This document shows, piece by piece, positions 1-5,460 of a stretch of 5,460 nucleotides of DNA. Source of the stretch: Gammaproteobacteria bacterium (GTDB lineage: Bacteria > Pseudomonadota > Gammaproteobacteria > Immundisolibacterales > Immundisolibacteraceae); assembly GCA_003526065.1 (NCBI GenBank), contig DQBD01000002.1:1-5460 (forward strand). The letters run 5' to 3'. The position numbers and the translations under genes were made by a program. Numbering within the stretch: the first letter of the stretch is position 1; every line of letters starts with the position of its first letter. A model generated the notes under the pieces. It did no database searches, was not told the origin of the DNA, and saw only the letters and a list, made by a program, of their open reading frames with translations.

Positions 1-871
1 CATCCGCGACAACCTGGACCTGTCACCGGGCGGTTACCGGCTGACGCTGATGGGCGTGACCGCCGGCGAGGGCGAACTGCTGCCGGACCGCGACCTGGCC
101 ATCAATCCCGGTCACGTGACCACGCCGTTGCCCGGCGTTGCCACCAAGGACCCGAGTTTCGGCCTGGACGCGCTGTGGATCGAGCGGGGGCTGCGCGAGC
201 AGGCGCAGATGGCCGGCTATACGGTGGTCGATCCGGCCACCGTGGTGGCCACGCACCTGTCGCAGGTGCTCACGCGCTGCGCCCACGAGCTGCTGGGTCA
301 CGAGGAAGTGCAGCAGCTGCTCGATCGTCTCGCCGCCCAGGCGCCGAAGCTGGTGGAGAACCTCACCCCCAAGGTGCTGCCGCTGGGCACGGTGCTGCGC
401 GTGCTGCGCAACCTGCTGCAGGAAGGGGTGCCGATCCGCGACCTGCGCAGCATTGCCGAATCTTTGGCGGAGCACGGGGGGCGAAGTCAAGATTCTGACG
501 TTTTGACGGCGCTGGTTCGTGTGGCGATCGGTCGCAGCATCGTTCAGGAAGTGTTCGGAACGGCGCCAGAGCTAGCGTTGATGACGCTTGAGCCCGATCT
601 GGAACGCATTTTGCTGAAAGCCGTGCAAGGCGGCGATGGCGCGCTGGGGCTCGAGCCGGGATTGGCCGAGCGTCTACGCGAATTGCTGGTGGAGGCGGCG
701 CAACGCCAGGAGCTGCTCGGGCAGCCGGCGGTGCTGGTGGCGCCCAACGCCTTGCGGTTGTGGCTGGCGCGCTTCGTCCGGCACCTGGCAGTGGATCTGA
801 AGGTGCTGGCCTACGAGGAGCTGCCGGAGAACCGCCAGGTGCGGGTGGTGGCGAACATCGGTGGGCGCTGA
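1..871 (+). CDS. flhA: Flagellar biosynthesis protein FlhA, C-terminal part (5' end outside window)
   Basis: FlhA is the large integral-membrane component of the flagellar type III export gate. Its cytoplasmic C-terminal domain forms a nonameric ring that docks chaperone-substrate complexes. Only this domain is present: 289 residues are readable from base 2 to the TGA at 869-871, against roughly 690 for a full FlhA, so the membrane-spanning N-terminal half lies upstream. Family-typical stretches are IRDNLDLSPGGY at the left edge (residues 1-12 of the fragment), GYTVVDPATVVATHLS (72-87), EGVPIRDLRSI (141-151), LEPGLAERL (217-225) and the closing VLAYEELP (268-275). The ATG at base 50 is not the start, because recognisable FlhA sequence continues upstream of it to the window edge. 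The gene ends 29 bp before flhF, as in polar-flagellate gammaproteobacteria. Codons between about 461 and 630 are unusually A/T-rich for this window, although the protein there still reads as normal FlhA. Confidence 0.96.
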   Translation, partial: IRDNLDLSPGGYRLTLMGVTAGEGELLPDRDLAINPGHVTTPLPGVATKDPSFGLDALWIERGLREQAQMAGYTVVDPATVVATHLSQVLTRCAHELLGHEEVQQLLDRLAAQAPKLVENLTPKVLPLGTVLRVLRNLLQEGVPIRDLRSIAESLAEHGGRSQDSDVLTALVRVAIGRSIVQEVFGTAPELALMTLEPDLERILLKAVQGGDGALGLEPGLAERLRELLVEAAQRQELLGQPAVLVAPNALRLWLARFVRHLAVDLKVLAYEELPENRQVRVVANIGGR

Positions 872-888
872 TGCGGCGTTCATGACAC

Positions 889-892
889 GGAG
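889..892 (+). promoter_or_regulatory. Ribosome binding site of flhF
   Basis: GGAG, followed by AAA, lies 8 nt before the ATG at 901 and is a well-placed Shine-Dalgarno sequence. It supports 901 as the flhF start. The nearby ATG at 882 is in another frame. The 29 bp between flhA and flhF hold nothing else I can recognise. Confidence 0.7.
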
Positions 893-900
893 AAACGAGC

Positions 901-2085
901 ATGCAGATCAAGTGCTACAGCGCGCCCGACATGCGCCGGGCCTTGCATCAGGTGCGCAGCGTACACGGCCCGCAGGCCATCATCCTGTCCAGCCGCCGCG
1001 TGGCGGATGGCGTGGAGGTGATCGCGGCCGACGAGTACGACGCGGCCTTGCTCGACCGCCTGGCAGCGGCCGAGGGCGGCGATGTGTCGCCGCTGACCGC
1101 CGGCAAGATATCGCCGGCGGTGGCGGGAAGCATGGAACCGTCCGGCTGGAACGCCGACCCCGCCATCGCCCAGCTGCGCCAGGAACTCACCACCTTGCGC
1201 GGTTTGCTGGAGGCGGAGCTGCGTCACTCGGCGCAGGCCCGGCGCAGCCCCTTGCAGGCCCGTCTGGCGCAGTACCTGGAGCAACTGGGTCTGGATGGCG
1301 GGCTGATCACCGACCTCATCGGTGCGGTGCGTGAGCAGCAGGACCTCGGCGTCGCCTGGCGCGAGGCGCTGGGCACGCATCTGGCGGCGCGCATCCCGAT
1401 TGCCGACACCGACATGCTCGCCGACGGCGGCGTGGTCGCGCTGATCGGCCCGACCGGTGTCGGCAAGACCACCACCATTGCCAAGCTGGCGGCGCGTTTC
1501 GTGCGCGAGCACGGGGCCCGTCATCTGGGGCTGTTGACCACCGACAACTACCGTATCGGCGCTCACGAGCAACTGCAGAATTACGGTCGCATGCTCGGCG
1601 TGCCGGTGCAGATGGTCGAATCCGCGGACGATCTGCGCATGGCGCTGGCGGCGCTGTCGCACAAGCGCCTGGTGCTGGTCGACACCGCCGGCATGAGCCA
1701 GCGCGACCTGCTGCTCGGGGAGGCGCTGGGCAGCCTGCAGGGCGTCGCCCTGCGCAGTTACCTCACGCTCGCCAGCAATGCCCATCCGTTCATGCTGGAC
1801 GAGACCATCGCCACCTTCGGGGCGCTGCCACTGGCCGGCTGCGTGCTGACCAAGCTGGACGAGTGCCCGGCGCTGGGGGCGGCGCTGTCGTCGGTCATCC
1901 GTCACCGCTTGCCGGTGGCCTGCATCACCGACGGCCAGCGGGTGCCGGAAGACCTGCGCGTGGCGCGCGCTCGCGATCTGGTCAGCCGCGCGGCACAGCA
2001 GGTGTGCGCCCGTGCTCCGCATGGCGCGGCGCGTGTGGCGACCGCCCCGCTGGCCACGGCCGACACGGTGGCGGCTCATGCTTGA
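901..2085 (+). CDS. flhF: Flagellar biosynthesis protein FlhF, SRP-family GTPase
   Basis: FlhF is the third SRP-type GTPase, alongside Ffh and FtsY. It recruits early flagellar parts to the cell pole. The 394-residue protein begins MQIKCYSAPDMRRALHQVR, the family's basic B domain (about residues 1-50), followed by a variable linker and an N domain (about 88-170). The G domain has the P-loop GPTGVGKTT (183-191), the motif TTDNYRIGAHEQL (213-225), DTAG (261-264), the guanine-specificity motif TKLD (317-320) and GQRVPEDL (345-352). All nucleotide-binding motifs look intact, so it should bind and hydrolyse GTP as a homodimer. It is somewhat shorter than the roughly 430 residues I recall for the Pseudomonas protein, mainly in the linker. 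The last 25 residues are an Ala-rich tail beyond the GTPase fold. The ATG at 901 has a good ribosome binding site. The 3' end overlaps flhG, its regulatory partner, by 8 bp. Confidence 0.96.
   Translation: MQIKCYSAPDMRRALHQVRSVHGPQAIILSSRRVADGVEVIAADEYDAALLDRLAAAEGGDVSPLTAGKISPAVAGSMEPSGWNADPAIAQLRQELTTLRGLLEAELRHSAQARRSPLQARLAQYLEQLGLDGGLITDLIGAVREQQDLGVAWREALGTHLAARIPIADTDMLADGGVVALIGPTGVGKTTTIAKLAARFVREHGARHLGLLTTDNYRIGAHEQLQNYGRMLGVPVQMVESADDLRMALAALSHKRLVLVDTAGMSQRDLLLGEALGSLQGVALRSYLTLASNAHPFMLDETIATFGALPLAGCVLTKLDECPALGAALSSVIRHRLPVACITDGQRVPEDLRVARARDLVSRAAQQVCARAPHGAARVATAPLATADTVAAHA
1096..1121 (+). repeat. Perfect 9-bp inverted repeat with 8-nt loop inside flhF
   Basis: ACCGCCGGC (1096-1104) and GCCGGCGGT (1113-1121) are exact reverse complements separated by AAGATATC. 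In RNA this would form a GC-rich hairpin. It lies in the codons for the variable linker between the B and N domains of FlhF. It has no following T-run, so it is not a typical intrinsic terminator. Such pairs can arise by chance in GC-rich coding DNA, so a function is uncertain. Confidence 0.4.
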
Positions 2086-2959
2086 GGCCAGCTTCGATCA
2101 GGCGCAGGGCCTGCGCGGGCTGCGCGATGCCAACCCGGTGCGGGTGATCGCCATCACCGGCGGCAAGGGTGGCGTCGGCAAGACCAATGTGGCGGTCAAT
2201 CTGGGCGTGGCGCTGGCCCAGCGCGGTCAGCGCACGATGCTGCTGGACGCCGACCTGGGCCTGGCCAACGTCGACGTGCTGCTCGGTCTGCAGCCGCGCC
2301 GGACGCTGGCGCAGGTGATGGCCGGGGAGTGCGACCTGAAGGACGTGATCGTCGAGGGGCCGGGCGGGCTGCGGGTGGTGCCGGCGGCATCCGGGGTGGT
2401 CGGCATGGCCAATCTGCCGCCCAGCGCGCTGGGCGGCCTGATCAACGCGTTCGGGAATCTGTCCGGCGACCTCGATGTGTTGCTGGTCGACACGGCGGCC
2501 GGTGTGTCGGAAGGGGTGATGAGCTTCGCCCGCGCCGCCCAGGAACTCCTGGTGGTGGTGTGCGATGAGCCGGCCTCGCTGGCCGATGCCTACGCGCTGA
2601 TCAAGTTGCTCAGCCGCCAGCACGGGGTCAGCCGCTTTCGTGTCCTCGCCAACATGGTCCGGCGCAGCCGCGACGGCCGCGAGCTGTTCGCCAAGTTGTT
2701 GACGGTGTGTGACCAGTATCTGGACGTGGTGCTCGAGTTTGCGGGCGTGGTGCCGTTCGACGAGTACCTGCGCAAGTCGGTGCAGCGCTGCCGGCCGGTT
2801 GTGGATGCCTTTCCCCGCAGCCCGGCGGCCTTCGCGCTGCGTCAACTGGCCGAGCAGGTTGAGCGCTGGCCGCGCGCCTACGGCGCCAGCGGACGCCTGG
2901 AGTTCTTTTTTGAGCGGATGTTGCAGGCGGTTCCCGCCGCAGCTGGAGGTGCAGCATGA
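2078..2959 (+). CDS. flhG: Flagellar number regulator FlhG (FleN), MinD-like ATPase
   Basis: FlhG, called FleN in Pseudomonas, is a MinD/ParA-family ATPase that restrains flagellar number. It stimulates FlhF GTPase activity and, in Pseudomonas, antagonises the master activator FleQ. I start it at ATG 2078, giving 293 residues, because this places the conserved FlhF-activating motif DQAQGLRGL (residues 7-15) at the N-terminus. The in-frame ATG at 2012 would add 22 Arg/Pro/Trp-rich residues, which look like read-through of flhF in another frame. Motifs in order are the deviant Walker A GGKGGVGKT (28-36), DADLGLANVDVLLGL (57-71) and the switch II segment LLVDTAAGV (135-143). Near the C-terminus, RLEFFFERML (273-282) fits the amphipathic membrane-targeting helix of this family. 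The start overlaps the flhF end by 8 bp, with a weak GGTGG 6 nt upstream, suggesting translational coupling. The TGA overlaps the fliA ATG. Confidence 0.95.
   Translation: MLEASFDQAQGLRGLRDANPVRVIAITGGKGGVGKTNVAVNLGVALAQRGQRTMLLDADLGLANVDVLLGLQPRRTLAQVMAGECDLKDVIVEGPGGLRVVPAASGVVGMANLPPSALGGLINAFGNLSGDLDVLLVDTAAGVSEGVMSFARAAQELLVVVCDEPASLADAYALIKLLSRQHGVSRFRVLANMVRRSRDGRELFAKLLTVCDQYLDVVLEFAGVVPFDEYLRKSVQRCRPVVDAFPRSPAAFALRQLAEQVERWPRAYGASGRLEFFFERMLQAVPAAAGGAA
2945..2949 (+). promoter_or_regulatory. Ribosome binding site of fliA
   Basis: GGAGG, within TGGAGGTG, lies 6 nt before the fliA ATG at 2956 and inside the last codons of flhG. It is the strongest Shine-Dalgarno match in the window. 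It suggests that sigma-28 is translated efficiently on its own as well as by coupling through the ATGA overlap. Confidence 0.75.
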
Positions 2960-3696
2960 ATGCAGTTCTCGCATACAGTCAGACGGCCAGGCCGCAGGTG
3001 TCGGCGCCGGACGTGGAGGCGCTGGTCCTGGCCCACGCGCCGCTGGTCAAGCGCATCGCCTATCACCTGCTGGCGCGGCTGCCGGCCAGCGTGCAGGTGG
3101 ACGACCTGATCCAGGCCGGCATGATCGGTCTGATGGAGGCGGCCCGCCGGTACGACGACGGCCAGGGTGCCAGCTTCGAGACCTACGCCGGCATCCGCAT
3201 CCGCGGCACCATCCTCGACGAGCTGCGCCGCGGTGGCTGGCTGCCGCGCACGGCCCTGCGCAAGCTGCGACAGATCACCGAGGCGACGCGTGCCGCCGAG
3301 CGCGAGGCCGGCGGCGAAGCGTCGGCCGAAGCCATCGCCCGCCAGCTCGGCATGAGCCTCGACGAGTACTACACGCTGGCGCGCGAGGCGTCCGAGTTCG
3401 GCGTGGTGCGTTTCTCGGATCTGGGTAGCGAGGACGACGAGCCGTGGGAAAACGGCATTGCCGACCGGGGCCCCGGTCCGCAGGCCCAGGTGGAGGACGA
3501 CAACCTGCGCGCGCGCATCGCCGACGCGGTCGAGTTGCTGCCCGAGCGCGAGAAGCTGGTGATGTCGCTCTACTACGAGCAGGAACTGAACCTGCGCGAG
3601 ATCGGCGAGGTGCTGGGGGTGAGCGAGTCGCGGGTGTGCCAGATTCACGGCCAGGCGCTGCTGCGTCTGCGCACGCGCCTGGGTGGCCGGGACTGA
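2956..3696 (+). CDS. fliA: RNA polymerase sigma factor FliA (sigma-28)
   Basis: FliA directs RNA polymerase to late flagellar promoters (flagellin, chemotaxis and motor genes) and is held inactive by the anti-sigma factor FlgM until the hook is complete. The 246-residue length fits the family (239 in E. coli). Region 2 covers about residues 27-93, with the core-binding and promoter-melting segments DDLIQAGMIGLMEAARRYD (49-67) and FETYAGIRIRGTILDELR (74-91). Region 3 is about 98-145, including EAIARQLGMSLDEYY (125-139). Region 4, about 190-242, has the helix-turn-helix LREIGEVLGVSESRVCQIH (213-231). There is no long region 1, as expected for this sigma class. The ATG at 2956 shares ATGA with the flhG stop and has a strong ribosome binding site. 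motC follows after 20 bp, where Pseudomonas has cheYZAB. A 16-bp palindrome lies in the region 3-4 linker. No FlgM gene is visible here. Confidence 0.97.
   Translation: MNAVLAYSQTARPQVSAPDVEALVLAHAPLVKRIAYHLLARLPASVQVDDLIQAGMIGLMEAARRYDDGQGASFETYAGIRIRGTILDELRRGGWLPRTALRKLRQITEATRAAEREAGGEASAEAIARQLGMSLDEYYTLAREASEFGVVRFSDLGSEDDEPWENGIADRGPGPQAQVEDDNLRARIADAVELLPEREKLVMSLYYEQELNLREIGEVLGVSESRVCQIHGQALLRLRTRLGGRD
3463..3478. repeat. Perfect 16-bp palindrome inside fliA
   Basis: GACCGGGGCCCCGGTC is an exact self-complementary 16-mer. It falls in the codons for D-R-G-P-G (residues 170-174), the flexible linker between sigma regions 3 and 4. With no central spacer, it could act only as a dyad protein-binding site or a cruciform, or it may simply be a chance product of GC-rich codons. 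No terminator-like T-run follows it. Confidence 0.4.
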
Positions 3697-3716
3697 CCTG
3701 ACGCGGAATCACGGAC

Positions 3717-4457
3717 ATGGATATCCTCAGTTTCGCGGGCATCATCGTGGCGTTTATCGCCATTCTCGGTGGCAACGCCCTGGAGGGCGGCCACCTCGAC
3801 TCGCTGGTGCAGCCGACGGCGTTTCTGATCGTCGGCGGCGGCACCATCGCGGCGGTGATGGTGCAAACCCCGCTGTCCACGTTCGTCAAGTCCATGAAGA
3901 TGGCGGCCTGGGTCTTCATCCCGCCGAAACTGGATTTCAAGGCCAACATCGAACGCATCGTCGAATGGGGCAACCTGGCGCGCCGCGAGGGCCTGCTGGG
4001 TCTTGAGGAGATATCCGAAGCGGAGACCGACCCGTTCGTGAAGAAAGGCCTGCAGCTGCTGGTCGACGGCAGCGAGCCGGACACCATTCGTGGCGTGCTG
4101 GAGGTCGAGCTGTCGGCCGCGGAGCATCAGGAAAACGCCGCTGCCAAGGTGTACGACGGCTTCGGCGGTTACTCGCCGACCATCGGCATCATCGGCGCGG
4201 TCATGGGGCTCATCCACGTGATGGAGAACCTGTCGGACCCGAGCAAGCTCGGCCCCGGCATCGCCGTGGCCTTCGTGGCCACCATTTACGGCGTGGCGCT
4301 GGCCAACCTGTTCTTTCTGCCGATGGCCAACAAGATCAAGGGCGTGGTGCACCACCGCAGCCAGTTCAAGGAACTGACCATCGAGGGCCTGGCGGCCATC
4401 GCCGCCGGCGAGAATCCGCGCAACATCGAAATGAAGCTCCAGGGCTACCTGCACTGA
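3717..4457 (+). CDS. motC: Flagellar motor stator protein MotC (MotA/PomA family)
   Basis: This is the MotA-type stator subunit, which forms a pentameric ring around the MotB-type dimer in the inner membrane and pushes on the rotor protein FliG. The 246 residues begin MDILSFAGIIVAFIAILGG, characteristic of the Pseudomonas MotC type. Likely membrane segments are 4-19, 33-50, 150-170 and 182-203, with a cytoplasmic loop of about 100 residues between the second and third. Conserved features are the loop motif ARREGLLGLEE (88-98), whose charges R89/R90 and E97/E98 match the FliG-interacting positions of MotA/PomA. P154 in GGYSPTIGIIGAVMGLIHVM and P202 in LFFLP correspond to the two channel prolines. 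The ending NPRNIEMKLQGYL is typical of the subgroup. The ATG at 3717 has only a weak upstream CGGAA, and with a 20-bp gap to fliA, coupling is plausible. motD follows after 10 bp. Proton coupling is inferred from the MotC/MotD type, not demonstrated. Confidence 0.95.
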   Translation: MDILSFAGIIVAFIAILGGNALEGGHLDSLVQPTAFLIVGGGTIAAVMVQTPLSTFVKSMKMAAWVFIPPKLDFKANIERIVEWGNLARREGLLGLEEISEAETDPFVKKGLQLLVDGSEPDTIRGVLEVELSAAEHQENAAAKVYDGFGGYSPTIGIIGAVMGLIHVMENLSDPSKLGPGIAVAFVATIYGVALANLFFLPMANKIKGVVHHRSQFKELTIEGLAAIAAGENPRNIEMKLQGYLH

Positions 4458-4467
4458 GTGGATCGAC

Positions 4468-5460
4468 GTGGCCCGCAAGAAGAAACACGAGGAGCACGAG
4501 AACCACGAGCGCTGGCTGGTCTCGTATGCGGACTTCATCACGCTGCTGTTCGCGTTCTTCGTGGTGATGTACGCGGTGTCGTCGGTCAACGAGGGCAAGT
4601 ACCGGGTGCTGTCCGACTCGCTGCTGGCGGCCTTTCGCTCGCCGACCAAGGCGATCATGCCGATCCAGGTCGGCAACATCGTCAAGAGTCCGTCCGGCGC
4701 CGCGGTGGAACTGCCGCCGATGGCCCAGAACCGCACCATCGAGCCGACCCGCCGCACACCGCGCAGCGGTGAGCACGCGCAGGCGCAGGCGTCCGGCCAC
4801 GGCGAGGCGGAGGCCGCGCAGGCCACCCTGCACCAGGTGGCCAACGATCTGGCGCGGGCCTTCGAGGCACTGATCGCCGAAGACCTGGTCAGCATCCGCG
4901 AAGGCCGGCTGTGGCTGGAGGTGGAGATCCGCTCGGCGGTGCTGTTCGATTCCGGCAGCGCGCAGATCAGGGACGGGGCACTGGGGGTGGTGGACCAGGT
5001 GGTCGACATCCTGGCTGGCGTCCCCAACTCGGTACGGGTCGAGGGTTACACCGACGATGTGCCGATCAGCAACGGCCAGTACCGGTCCAACTGGGATCTG
5101 TCCGCCGCCCGCGCCGGCAGCATGGTGCACCGGCTGCTCGAGCAGGGTATCGATCCGTTGCGCCTGTCGCTGGCGGGATATGGCGAGTACCGGCCGATCG
5201 CCGACAACGCGACCGAGGACGGGCGCAGCCGCAATCGGCGCGTGGTGCTGGTGGTGCTGGCGACGCCGAGCATCGATGCCGAGCGCGAACTGGCCACGAC
5301 CCTGGCGCCGTCGGAAGCCGACCCGGAAAGCGGTTTCTTGCTGCCGCCGGGGCTGCCTTCGACGGGGGAGCTGCTGGCGCTCGAACTGGCTGACGACAGG
5401 TCGGTGACACTGGGTGGCATGGACCTGCCGGTGGAGCACACGGCCGTCCCGGCCGTCGCG
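4468..5460 (+). CDS. motD: Flagellar motor stator protein MotD (MotB family), 3' end outside window
   Basis: This is the MotB-type stator subunit, carrying the ion-binding aspartate and the periplasmic peptidoglycan anchor. The start is GTG 4468, 10 bp after the motC stop, with a weak GAGTGG 6 nt upstream. The frame stays open to the window edge, giving 331 residues. The short charged N-terminus, ARKKKHEEHENHERW, precedes a single membrane helix (about 17-40) in which SYADFITLLFAFF contains the channel aspartate D22. A linker of variable, Ala/Gln/Arg-rich sequence covers about 70-130. The OmpA-like domain (about 145-263) shows LFDSGSAQI, VEGYTDDVPI (191-200), NWDLSAARA (208-216), GYGEYRP (237-243) and SRNRRV (254-259), the peptidoglycan-binding signature. 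After that domain the reading frame continues at least 68 residues without a stop, longer than I expect for MotD (about 296 residues in total in Pseudomonas, from memory). The internal ATG at 4567 would remove D22 and is not credible as the start. Confidence 0.94.
   Translation, partial: MARKKKHEEHENHERWLVSYADFITLLFAFFVVMYAVSSVNEGKYRVLSDSLLAAFRSPTKAIMPIQVGNIVKSPSGAAVELPPMAQNRTIEPTRRTPRSGEHAQAQASGHGEAEAAQATLHQVANDLARAFEALIAEDLVSIREGRLWLEVEIRSAVLFDSGSAQIRDGALGVVDQVVDILAGVPNSVRVEGYTDDVPISNGQYRSNWDLSAARAGSMVHRLLEQGIDPLRLSLAGYGEYRPIADNATEDGRSRNRRVVLVVLATPSIDAERELATTLAPSEADPESGFLLPPGLPSTGELLALELADDRSVTLGGMDLPVEHTAVPAVA

Noticed and set aside
384..400. TGG-N10-GC spacing resembling a sigma-54 promoter in flhA
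   Set aside because: Only the minimal GG/GC spacing fits; the rest of the consensus (TTGCA/T side) is absent, and such matches are common in GC-rich DNA.
503..531. TTGACG resembling a -35 box in flhA, as a possible internal promoter for flhF
   Set aside because: There is no TATAAT-like -10 at the right distance (GATCGG is found there), and the motif lies in the unusual-codon patch, where such matches are more likely by chance.
2012..2077. Upstream in-frame ATG extending flhG by 22 residues
   Set aside because: The added residues are Arg/Pro/Trp-rich, lie inside flhF, and would push the N-terminal DQAxGLR motif away from its usual position.
880..2079. A 399-codon open frame on the minus strand covering nearly all of flhF
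   Set aside because: It is a mirror of the GC-rich flhF codons. Its His/Gln/Arg-rich translation has no recognisable fold, while the plus strand encodes an intact GTPase.
4458..4772. A 104-codon frame starting at GTG immediately after the motC stop
   Set aside because: It is out of frame with motD and its translation resembles nothing. The true motD start is GTG 4468 in a different frame, shown by the channel-Asp helix and OmpA motifs.
3645..5027. A 460-codon open frame on the minus strand across motC and part of motD
   Set aside because: It is antisense to two clear stator genes, with a composition typical of a shadow frame (Ser/Arg/Ala/His-rich) and no domain motifs.
5242..5259. Tandem duplication of GTGGTGCTG in motD
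   Set aside because: It encodes VVLVVL, a normal hydrophobic beta-strand after NRRV in OmpA-like domains, with the expected length, so repeated high-usage Val/Leu codons explain it.

Overview
This window is one stretch of a flagellar regulatory and motor cluster. All six genes lie on the + strand, packed end to end, and the DNA is GC-rich with mostly G/C-ending codons. The order flhA-flhF-flhG(fleN)-fliA-motC-motD, the presence of the polar-flagellum pair FlhF/FlhG, and the MotC/MotD-type stator proteins point to a polarly flagellated gammaproteobacterium, broadly of the Pseudomonas/Xanthomonas/Chromatiales type. I cannot name the genus from the sequence.

Layout: 1-871 is the 3' end of flhA (export gate of the flagellar type III secretion system). 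901-2085 is flhF (SRP-type GTPase that places the flagellum at the pole). 2078-2959 is flhG/fleN (MinD-like ATPase that limits flagellar number), overlapping flhF by 8 bp. 2956-3696 is fliA (sigma-28), overlapping flhG by 4 bp (ATGA). 3717-4457 is motC (MotA/PomA-family stator subunit). 4468 to the window end is motD (MotB-family, peptidoglycan-anchored stator subunit), which starts at GTG and is still open at the right edge. No intergenic gap exceeds 29 bp, so there is no gene-free stretch to describe. I see no tRNA, rRNA, IS element, CRISPR array, convincing promoter or terminator.

How the genes work together: FlhF and FlhG set where and how many flagella are built. FlhA passes export substrates through the basal body. 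FliA switches on the late (class 3/4) flagellar genes. MotC/MotD form an ion-conducting stator that drives rotation. The spacings and overlaps suggest one transcript with translational coupling.

The window is largely ordinary flagellar biology and I do not find an undescribed system. The points most worth a second look are: (i) fliA is followed directly by motC, without the cheYZAB block found between them in Pseudomonas; (ii) a patch of unusual codons inside flhA; (iii) an apparently long C-terminal tail on MotD.
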